This document shows positions 1 to 3,602 of a stretch of 5,396 bases of DNA, piece after piece. The stretch's first letter is position 1, and every line of letters begins with the position of its first letter. This DNA comes from Candidatus Vogelbacteria bacterium CG10_big_fil_rev_8_21_14_0_10_51_16 (GTDB lineage: Bacteria > Patescibacteriota > Minisyncoccia > Phycocordibacterales > JACRKE01): NCBI GenBank assembly GCA_002774795.1, contig PCYI01000010.1, positions 473 through 5,868 on the forward strand, written 5' to 3'. Under the pieces are notes generated by a model that saw nothing but the letters and a program-made list of their open reading frames with translations, did no database searches and had not been told where the DNA came from. The translations under genes and the position numbers were made by a program.

Positions 1-1
1 C

Positions 2-754
2 CACGCAGTGGCCCTCCTCGTGGGCCAGCTCGATGCCATCGAGGAGAAAATCGTCGAGACGGCCACCCGTGGGAACATCCGTGGGGCCATCGACGAAGGG
101 CTCGTACGCGAGCTCGTCGGGGTTTTCACGGAGGGAACCGCGACGGCGTTTGACGCCGCGCGGTTCCTCGAGAACTCGGAGATTGTGGCCGACATTCAGC
201 TCGGCATCGACAACCTCGACGGGCCGATCGCTATCCCCGGCGAGCCGGTGAAGGGGAAGACGAATGCGCCCACCCCACCCCAGCCCTCCCCTGGCCAGGA
301 GAGGGGGAATCATGCGGTTTCGGAGAAGATGCTCACCCTCGGCCTGGCCAAGGCGGGCGTGGAGGACACGGCGAAGCTCACGTCGGGAGAGGTCAAGCTG
401 ACGGCCATCAAGGGATTGATCGCCGCTGGTTACGCGTATCGCGAGGGCATCCTTCAGTCGCTCTGGTGGGGTTCGCCTACCCAGAGCGACATCGCCTCGG
501 GCGAGCGCGAGCTCCTCGAGGCCGAGGAGGCCATCGTGGCCCTCTCGAGGGATGGTGAGGTAGTGCCCCTCCTCACGGAGGAGTACCGGTCGTCCATTCG
601 CGACTTCCGCTTCAGGGTGCACGACACCCGCGAGGCGCTCGCGGATTGGCGACTCGAGCGTCTCAAGGAGAGGCAGAGCAGGATGCGCAGGGTCGTGAAC
701 GACCTGCGCGGAAGCTACCTGCCAGAATGGCGTGGGCTCTCGCAGAAGGGCTAG
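2..754 (+). CDS. Unrecognised protein, 3' part of a gene cut by the window edge
   Basis: I do not recognise this family. The frame is open from the first full codon to a TAG at 752-754. A GTG at 8 could be a start, but no ribosome binding site can be seen in the seven bases before it, so I treat the gene as truncated on the left. About 250 residues are visible. The first 80 or so look helical and acidic. A proline-rich insert follows (about residues 87-102 counted from the GTG), encoded by a REP-like palindromic repeat. Next comes a moderately hydrophobic stretch containing GLIAAGYAYREG, then a highly charged, probably helical C-terminus rich in Arg and Glu. I see no signal peptide or catalytic motif. 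GC-rich codon use matches the next small gene but not the hicBA genes downstream. That the frame is coding is fairly likely; its function is unknown. Confidence 0.6.
   Translation, partial: HAVALLVGQLDAIEEKIVETATRGNIRGAIDEGLVRELVGVFTEGTATAFDAARFLENSEIVADIQLGIDNLDGPIAIPGEPVKGKTNAPTPPQPSPGQERGNHAVSEKMLTLGLAKAGVEDTAKLTSGEVKLTAIKGLIAAGYAYREGILQSLWWGSPTQSDIASGERELLEAEEAIVALSRDGEVVPLLTEEYRSSIRDFRFRVHDTREALADWRLERLKERQSRMRRVVNDLRGSYLPEWRGLSQKG
275..308 (+). repeat. REP-like palindromic repeat inside a coding frame
   Basis: The core CCTCCCCTGGCCAGG is followed by AGAGGGGG, giving a slightly imperfect palindrome centred on GGCC at 293-296, preceded by a run of CCCCA units. The same core occurs between genes near 1226-1256. 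Here it is read in frame and encodes a Pro/Gln-rich linker (PTPPQPSPGQERG). Confidence 0.75.
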
Positions 755-755
755 T

Positions 756-776
756 GCCCCGCGCCGAAGGCGGGGC
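756..776 (+). other. GC-rich hairpin just after the first gene's stop codon
   Basis: GCCCCGC (756-762) pairs with GCGGGGC (770-776), starting one base after the TAG. It could end or protect the upstream transcript. There is no T-run after it, so it is not a standard intrinsic terminator. Confidence 0.45.
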
Positions 777-780
777 TGCG

Positions 781-820
781 GACTAACGCGGAACGACGCG
801 GAAGAACGCGGACAAATGCG
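781..820 (+). repeat. Four tandem copies of a 10-bp repeat ending in ACGCG
   Basis: Four consecutive decamers share the pattern GAnnAACGCG (third base pairs vary; the last copy has ATGCG). They lie between the hairpin at 756-776 and the structured leader of the 84-residue gene. No coding role is evident. Confidence 0.7.
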
Positions 821-824
821 GAAA

Positions 825-888
825 GGGCCCCGACCGAGGACTGTCGCACGTTATCCAAACGTGCGGTGGGATGATACGGAAGGGGCCC
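825..888 (+). promoter_or_regulatory. Structured 5' leader of the 84-residue gene, class unknown
   Basis: The outer stem pairs GGGCCCC (825-831) with GGGGCCC (882-888). A two-by-two internal loop (GA/AA) follows, then CCG (834-836) with CGG (877-879), and an inner 8-bp perfect hairpin, CGCACGTT (845-852) with AACGTGCG (858-865). It ends about 45 bases before the start codon at 934, so it would lie in the 5' untranslated region if transcription starts upstream. I compared it by eye with the common riboswitch consensus motifs I know and found no convincing match. Confidence 0.45.
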
Positions 889-923
889 GCAAAGACGGTG
901 TCGAAACTCTGACTGTTGGCGAG

Positions 924-930
924 AGGAGGT
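924..930 (+). promoter_or_regulatory. Strong Shine-Dalgarno site fixing the start at 934
   Basis: AGGAGGT lies three bases before the ATG at 934 (a normal spacing when measured from the GGAGG core) and decides in favour of that ATG over a TTG at 916, which would put the site inside the coding region. It is the only strong Shine-Dalgarno sequence before a gene in this window. Confidence 0.8.
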
Positions 931-933
931 GCT

Positions 934-1188
934 ATGAAAGCAACCAACAGCGCGCTGTACGGATGCAACTGCGTCATCGTCGAGCCAGGCGACGATCCCG
1001 TTCGGGTCGTGAACTTCGCCACCGAAATCGGGGCGGAGTACACAGACTTGGAGGGCGAAAGTCAGATCGTCGCCCAGTTCCCGGGACAGGAGCCGGCGCC
1101 GTACACATCGGCGGAACTGTTCCGCCATGTGAAGCGACTCGGCGAGGCGCACGCGGCCGAGATGGCCGTGGTCACGACCGAGAGCTGA
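934..1188 (+). CDS. Small unrecognised protein, 84 residues
   Basis: I do not recognise this protein. The start is set by the AGGAGGT just upstream; the stop is TGA at 1186-1188. The 84-residue product is acidic and looks like a small soluble alpha/beta fold. It opens MKATNSALYGCNCVIVEPGDD, with a Cys-Asn-Cys at residues 11-13 on a probable first strand. A strand (PVRVVNFATE) and a likely helix near the C-terminus (SAELFRHVKRLGEAHAAEMA) follow. There is no signal peptide or membrane segment. Two cysteines one residue apart could bind metal or form a disulphide, but no other Cys or His cluster supports that. It appears to be transcribed alone, with a structured leader before it and a large hairpin terminator after it. 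Real expression is likely; its function is unknown. Confidence 0.7.
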   Translation: MKATNSALYGCNCVIVEPGDDPVRVVNFATEIGAEYTDLEGESQIVAQFPGQEPAPYTSAELFRHVKRLGEAHAAEMAVVTTES

Positions 1189-1225
1189 TTCACTTCGATT
1201 TCTGGCGACAGAAACTCTCTACTCC

Positions 1226-1256
1226 ACCTAGCCTCCCCTGGCCAGGGGAGGGAGAA
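1226..1256 (+). repeat. Intergenic copy of the REP-like palindrome
   Basis: CCTCCCCTGGCCAGGGGAGG (1232-1251) is a perfect 20-bp palindrome with the same core as the coding-frame copy near 284-304. It is enclosed by an inverted pair GGCGACA (1204-1210) and TGTCGCC (1261-1267), and outside that by a direct repeat TCACTTCG (1190-1197 and 1270-1277). Confidence 0.8.
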
Positions 1257-1277
1257 CTATTGTCGCCCATCACTTCG

Positions 1278-1348
1278 GGGCCCTACAAGGGTGCCTGCGA
1301 ACGTCCGGCCGGACAACGCATGCACTCAAGTAGGGCCCTTTCTTTTTT
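1278..1348 (+). terminator. Large nested hairpin with T-tract, terminator of the 84-residue gene
   Basis: GGGCCCTAC (1278-1286) pairs perfectly with GTAGGGCCC (1330-1338). An AA/AA internal loop follows, then an 11-bp stem with one mismatch and one G-U pair (1289-1299 with 1317-1327), and GTCC/GGAC closing a GGCC loop (1303-1314). The 61-base hairpin is followed by TTTC and TTTTTT, with another T6 two bases later, as in an intrinsic terminator on the plus strand. The stem is much longer and more regular than termination needs, so it may also be a stable RNA 3' end. Confidence 0.75.
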
Positions 1349-1474
1349 ACTTTTTTGATGACGAGCTGGAAGATTGAGAAAATAATCTTTGTAGGGCTTA
1401 TCAGTAATCCAAAGTAAGTAAGGCATTGATTTAGCGTCTAAAATACCGTGTGTATAGTGTGAATCGTACAAATT

Positions 1475-1483
1475 TGTTATACT
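1475..1483 (+). promoter_or_regulatory. Extended -10 promoter of hicBA, leaderless placement
   Basis: TGT-TATACT (1475-1483) is an extended -10 box; no good -35 is seen 16-18 bases upstream. Transcription should begin near 1489-1491, one to three bases before the ATG at 1492. A second -10-like TATAGT lies at 1453-1458. GTATA (1452-1456) and TATAC (1478-1482) form an inverted pair overlapping the promoter and could be part of an operator. Confidence 0.55.
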
Positions 1484-1491
1484 AACGCCAC

Positions 1492-1734
1492 ATGATTACG
1501 CAGTATTTACAACGAAAAATGAAGACTGCTCGCTATAAGACATTAGAAGATGGGACTTTTTTTGCTACCATCCCAGGGATGAAGGGTGTATGGGCTAATG
1601 CAAAAACATTGACTGCCTGCACAAAAGAGCTTGAGGAGGTTCTTGAGGGCTGGTTGCTTTTAAAAGTCCGAGACCGTGAAAAAATCCAAGGTTTTTCAAT
1701 ACGATTTGACCAGAGAAAACTCGTGCGTTCATGA
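1492..1734 (+). CDS. hicB: HicB-family antitoxin
   Basis: The 80-residue protein matches the short HicB type by eye. It opens MITQYLQRKMKTARYKTLED, and the core reads GTFFATIPGMKGVWANAKTL (residues 21-40), followed by a helix with CTKELEEVLEGWLLL (43-57). This is the partial RNase H-like HicB fold that binds and blocks the HicA toxin. The ATG at 1492 is preferred over the internal ATG at 1519 because the first residues (M-T-x-Y-x-Q) are conserved in the family and the -10 box sits directly before it. The C-terminal tail (residues 58-80) is short and basic, and I see no clear ribbon-helix-helix or helix-turn-helix. Its own DNA-binding ability is therefore uncertain. The stop codon overlaps the hicA start (ATGA), so the two are translationally coupled. 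No Shine-Dalgarno sequence is present. Confidence 0.88.
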   Translation: MITQYLQRKMKTARYKTLEDGTFFATIPGMKGVWANAKTLTACTKELEEVLEGWLLLKVRDREKIQGFSIRFDQRKLVRS

Positions 1735-1943
1735 TCAGAAGTATCTCTTGGCAAAAACTTGTCAAGAAGTTCAGGAGCCTAGGTTTTACTGGTCCTTATT
1801 CTGGGGGCCGCCATTTGTTTATGGTGCGAGGTGGCCTGAAGGTTCGAATTCCAAATCCACATCGTTCTGATATCTCAAAGTCATTAGTGTTAGAAATTCT
1901 GCGTCAGGCAGGCATTTCTGTAGACGAGTGGAATGGAGTTTAG
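1731..1943 (+). CDS. hicA: HicA-family mRNA interferase toxin
   Basis: This 70-residue protein fits the HicA family, small double-stranded-RNA-binding-fold toxins that cleave mRNA on or off the ribosome. It starts MIRSISWQKLVKKFRSLGF (helix 1, residues 7-17). The catalytic region SGGRHLFMVRGGLKVRIPNPH follows, with the expected active-site histidine at residue 28 in the GGRH turn. The usual C-terminal ending is LVLEILRQAGISVDEW (52-67). Length is normal for the family and no key residue is missing, so it is probably active. The start overlaps the hicB stop by four bases. Gene order is antitoxin first, the reverse of the E. coli hicAB order but common for this subfamily. It has no ribosome binding site of its own, so synthesis should depend on hicB translation. 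A Shine-Dalgarno-free, coupled toxin is expected to stay below antitoxin level. Confidence 0.9.
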   Translation: MIRSISWQKLVKKFRSLGFTGPYSGGRHLFMVRGGLKVRIPNPHRSDISKSLVLEILRQAGISVDEWNGV

Positions 1944-1954
1944 GTTTTATGAAT

Positions 1955-1995
1955 GCCACCCCCCTTTTTTTCTAAAATTAAGGAGGGCGCTGGTC
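1955..1995 (+). other. C-run/T-run with partial inverted complement, possible weak terminator of hicBA
   Basis: CCACCCCCCTTTTTTT is followed after a short AT spacer by AAGGAGGGCGCTGG, which can pair imperfectly with it. This could be a degenerate REP-like element or a weak terminator. The stem is too irregular to be sure. Nothing else is seen from 1944 to 2022. Confidence 0.25.
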
Positions 1996-2022
1996 ATCTT
2001 TTACCTCAGACACAGACGGCAC

Positions 2023-2051
2023 TTGATTTTTAGAGCGGTGTTTGATATGGT
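2023..2051 (+). promoter_or_regulatory. Candidate promoter of the rplJL operon
   Basis: TTGATT (2023-2028), a 17-bp spacer, then TATGGT (2046-2051) with an extended TGA just before the -10. Predicted initiation near 2057-2059 coincides with the first base of the outer stem of the L10 leader. The -10 is only a 4 of 6 match. Confidence 0.38.
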
Positions 2052-2056
2052 GTTTC

Positions 2057-2114
2057 TATAAGCCGTAGACAGCAGGTGGCCTAAAAAACCTTAATTTCCT
2101 GCCGAGGGTCGATA
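2057..2114 (+). ncRNA. Ribosomal protein L10 leader (autoregulatory aptamer)
   Basis: The conserved core of the L10 leader is present: GTAGACAGCAGGT (2065-2077), CTTAAT (2090-2095) and CCTGCCGAGG (2098-2107). GCAGG (2072-2076) pairs with CCTGC (2098-2102), and GG (2078-2079) can pair with CC (2089-2090) before the TTAAT segment. An outer stem can form between 2057-2064 and 2107-2114 (TAT/ATA and GCC/GGT). In Firmicutes and other bacteria this RNA binds L10, alone or with L12, and lowers expression of rplJL. It lies 5' of rplJ as expected. The 3' part of the leader continues through a REP-like insert to the terminator at 2171-2200. Confidence 0.85.
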
Positions 2115-2131
2115 CTTCATTCAATTATGGC

Positions 2132-2160
2132 ATGGATCCCGGCCTCCGCCGGGATGACAT
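2132..2160 (+). repeat. REP-like hairpin repeat (GGATCCCGG...CCGGGATGACA type)
   Basis: ATCCCGGC (2136-2143) and GCCGGGAT (2148-2155) form a perfect 8-bp stem around CTCC, followed by GACAT. This is the widespread intergenic palindrome whose spurious translation reads WIPASAGMT, and it does so here. It sits between the L10 aptamer and the terminator. Confidence 0.85.
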
Positions 2161-2170
2161 CCAAATTGAG

Positions 2171-2200
2171 AAGCGCTTACGGCATTAAGCGTTTTTTCTT
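2171..2200 (+). terminator. Attenuator-type terminator in the rplJL leader
   Basis: AAGCGCTTA (2171-2179) pairs with TAAGCGTTT (2186-2194, one G-U), followed by more T residues. It lies downstream of the L10 leader and about 80 bases before rplJ, where L10-dependent attenuation would act. It is unlikely to serve only an upstream gene, because the L10 leader and its promoter precede it. Confidence 0.75.
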
Positions 2201-2238
2201 TGGGCAGAGAGAGGTGTTCTTTGGCTATTTGGTCTGGT

Positions 2239-2273
2239 TACCATCTGCCATCTACCATCTGCTACCTGCCAAA
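2239..2273 (+). repeat. Heptamer tandem repeat in the rplJ leader
   Basis: About five 7-bp units of the type T(A/G)CCATC, drifting to TGCTACC and TGCCAAA, end four bases before the rplJ ATG. No Shine-Dalgarno sequence lies between the repeat and the start codon. Confidence 0.8.
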
Positions 2274-2277
2274 TACA

Positions 2278-2832
2278 ATGGCAATTACAAAACAGAAGAA
2301 AGCAGAAACTATCGAAGCGGTGAAAGAGGCCGTCGCGAGCGCCGAGTCGGTCGTCTTCGTAAATTTCCACGGCCTCACCGCTCCGGATACGGTCGCGCTT
2401 CGGCGTGTCCTCCGCAGTAAGGAGGTTGGTTACAGGGTGGCCAAGAAGACCTTAATAAAACGTGCTCTTGCGGATACTGGGATTACGGGAGACCTACCTA
2501 CTCTCGATGGCGAAGTGGCCATCGCCTACGGCAGTGACGCCGTCGGTCCAGTGAAAGAGGTGACAGAGTTTGCAAAACAGCTCGCCAAGAAAAAAAAGTT
2601 GGCGGCCGGAGTAGCTTTGCCGGTGAGTGTCATCGGTGGCATCCTCGAAGGGGCCTACCTTTCCCCACTCCAGATGGCAGACCTCGCCAAGATTCCGTCT
2701 CGAGAAGTTTTGCTCGCTAAACTCTTAAACGTGATGCAAGCTCCAATTCAGGGGTTGGTGGGGACACTCAACGAGGTGCCTGGGTCGTTTGTGAGAGTGC
2801 TTGATGCGATAGGGAAGAATAAGACAAATTAA
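2278..2832 (+). CDS. rplJ: Large-subunit ribosomal protein uL10 (L10)
   Basis: uL10 is the base of the ribosomal stalk. It binds 23S rRNA near the GTPase centre and carries bL12 dimers on its C-terminal helix. The 184-residue product has the family pattern: an N-terminal MAITKQKKAETIEAVKE, a strand FVNFHGL (27-33), the rRNA-binding region with LRRVLRSKEVGYRVAKKTLIKRAL (41-64), and the family block IPSREVLLAKLLNVMQAP (139-156). It ends in a C-terminal helix (about 157-180) that should anchor bL12. The ATG at 2278 is chosen by family similarity (MAITK). The frame is open further upstream, but that part encodes only the heptamer repeat. Length is close to normal, with a short C-terminus. rplL follows 114 bases later. 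Expression is probably controlled by the L10 leader and attenuator upstream. The usual upstream neighbours rplK and rplA are not adjacent. Confidence 0.97.
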   Translation: MAITKQKKAETIEAVKEAVASAESVVFVNFHGLTAPDTVALRRVLRSKEVGYRVAKKTLIKRALADTGITGDLPTLDGEVAIAYGSDAVGPVKEVTEFAKQLAKKKKLAAGVALPVSVIGGILEGAYLSPLQMADLAKIPSREVLLAKLLNVMQAPIQGLVGTLNEVPGSFVRVLDAIGKNKTN

Positions 2833-2838
2833 CAAACG

Positions 2839-2934
2839 GAATCTTGAATCTGGAAGCTAGAATCTAGAATAGCCCGGAACCCGCACTGGACTATTCCAGA
2901 TTCCAAATTCTAGATTCCAGATTCTAAATTCATT
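2839..2934 (+). repeat. Inverted pair of heptamer tracts between rplJ and rplL
   Basis: The left arm (2839-2873) is five 7-bp units of the type GAATCTA/GAATCTG. The right arm (2893-2934) is six units of the type ATTCCAG/ATTCTAG, the reverse complement of the same family. The arms can pair over roughly 30 bp with few mismatches, leaving a GC-rich loop around 2873-2890. The right arm ends 12 bases before the rplL ATG. Confidence 0.85.
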
Positions 2935-2946
2935 AACACTAAAAAT

Positions 2947-3357
2947 ATGGCAGACGAAACAAAAGCAGAAGTACAGGTTCCGGAAAAGTTCAAAGATATT
3001 GTGTCGAAGATTGAATCAATGAGCGTGCTCGACCTCTCGGAGTTGGTGCACCTTCTAGAAGATAAGTTTGGAGTAACGGCGCAGGCCGCGGTAATGGCCG
3101 CTCCAGCAGCCGGGGGCGCGGCAGACGGTGAAGCGGTCGAGGAGAAGTCCACCTTTGACGTGGAGTTGACCTCGGCTGGCGAGCAGAAGATTGCCGTCAT
3201 CAAGGTGGTGAAGGAGGTGCTCGCCCTCGGGCTTAAGGAGGCGAAGGACCTCGTAGATGGCGCTCCCGCCATGTTGAAGCAGGGCATGAAGAAGGAAGAG
3301 GCGGAAGAAATCAAAAAGAAAATCGAAGAAGCGGGAGGAAAAGTTACACTGAAGTAG
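2947..3357 (+). CDS. rplL: Large-subunit ribosomal protein bL12 (L7/L12)
   Basis: bL12 is the multicopy stalk protein that recruits translational GTPases. The 136-residue product shows all parts. A charged N-terminal extension (1-12) is longer than in E. coli (121 residues in all). The dimerisation domain follows with VLDLSELVHLLEDKFGV (27-43), then a flexible hinge rich in Ala and Gly (about 45-66). The C-terminal domain reads FDVELTSAGEQKIAVIKVVK (70-89) and then GLKEAKDLVDGAPAMLKQG (95-113), the conserved factor-binding face. The sequence ends EEAGGKVTLK. The ATG is fixed by the family. There is no Shine-Dalgarno sequence before it; instead the heptamer hairpin lies between rplJ and rplL, possibly affecting translation so that bL12 can exceed uL10. 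The TAG stop is followed at once by TAA, and both fall in a small hairpin that opens the structured RNA downstream. Confidence 0.98.
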   Translation: MADETKAEVQVPEKFKDIVSKIESMSVLDLSELVHLLEDKFGVTAQAAVMAAPAAGGAADGEAVEEKSTFDVELTSAGEQKIAVIKVVKEVLALGLKEAKDLVDGAPAMLKQGMKKEEAEEIKKKIEEAGGKVTLK

Positions 3358-3490
3358 TAACCTGCGTTACTGTTTCAGGTACTTTTCGGTCGGAGCAATG
3401 TTTCACCAGTAGGCGAAACCGCGAGACGTGGTCAGGGAAATTTTCGAGCGACGGCGAGAAAAGTATCCGTGACAAGGTCACACTGAAATA
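3355..3490 (+). other. Compact structured RNA element after rplL, class unknown
   Basis: A small hairpin (3355-3361 with 3366-3372) covers the rplL stop. After it a three-way junction can be drawn. The closing stem is 3371-3377 with 3484-3490. The long arm is GGTACTTTTC (3378-3387) with GAAAAGTATC (3458-3467), extended by GTCG/CGAC (3389-3392, 3449-3452), and encloses a hairpin GTTTCACC/GGCGAAAC (3400-3407, 3412-3419, one mismatch). The third arm is GTGAC-AAG-GTCAC (3469-3481). The first hairpin and the closing stem overlap by two bases (3371-3372), so they compete there. No T-run follows. I recognise no known RNA family. Confidence 0.55.
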
Positions 3491-3503
3491 TCCTCGTCTT
3501 CAC

Positions 3504-3531
3504 AATTGACAATTAACAATTAACAATTGAC
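3504..3531 (+). repeat. Heptamer tandem repeat AATT(G/A)AC, four copies
   Basis: Four exact 7-bp units in the order AATTGAC, AATTAAC (twice), AATTGAC. It lies directly after the structured RNA and before the perfect hairpin at 3537-3570. Confidence 0.9.
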
Positions 3532-3536
3532 CACGC

Positions 3537-3570
3537 TAATGAAAATTGCCCTTTCGGGCAATTTTCATTA
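3537..3570 (+). terminator. Perfect 15-bp hairpin, possible rplJL terminator
   Basis: TAATGAAAATTGCCC (3537-3551) and its exact complement (3556-3570) enclose a TTTC loop. The stem is GC-rich only near the loop, and no T-run follows, so termination on the plus strand is uncertain. It could equally block read-through mechanically or act as an RNA end-protecting hairpin. It lies between two different heptamer tracts. Confidence 0.5.
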
Positions 3571-3578
3571 CACTCAAG

Positions 3579-3599
3579 GCCTACTGCCTACTGCCTAAT
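3579..3599 (+). repeat. Heptamer tandem repeat GCCTACT, three copies
   Basis: GCCTACT occurs twice, then GCCTAAT, ending three bases before the ATG at 3603. In another phase (TACTGCC) it resembles the rplJ leader repeat. No Shine-Dalgarno sequence is present. Confidence 0.85.
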
Positions 3600-3602
3600 T
3601 CT

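Noticed and set aside
916..933. TTG start giving six extra residues on the 84-residue protein
   Set aside because: It would place the AGGAGGT ribosome binding site inside the coding region; the ATG at 934 has ideal spacing.
732..1358. Long plus-strand frame overlapping the 84-residue gene
   Set aside because: It is rich in Arg and Gly from GC-rich out-of-frame reading, runs through repeats and the terminator, and has no start signal.
1283..1471. Minus-strand open frame of 62 codons
   Set aside because: It crosses the terminator hairpin and hicBA upstream region, matches no family, and has no start signal.
2042..2062. TTGATA with TATAAG as a promoter before the L10 leader
   Set aside because: The spacer is only nine bases, too short for a -35/-10 pair; the TTGATT/TATGGT pair has a 17-bp spacer.
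2221..2277. In-frame TTG at 2221 preceded by AGAGAGGTG, which would extend uL10 by 19 residues
   Set aside because: The extension encodes only the heptamer repeat, and uL10 proteins begin at the MAITK equivalent. The upstream purine run is still a curiosity.
3361..3490. tRNA, SRP RNA or a known riboswitch after rplL
   Set aside because: No cloverleaf, no SRP tetraloop domain (GGAAGGAAGCAGCC type) and no riboswitch core I know can be found, so it is left as unknown.
2239..3599. CRISPR array as an explanation of the repeats
   Set aside because: Units are 7 bp, contiguous, without spacers, and differ between tracts.
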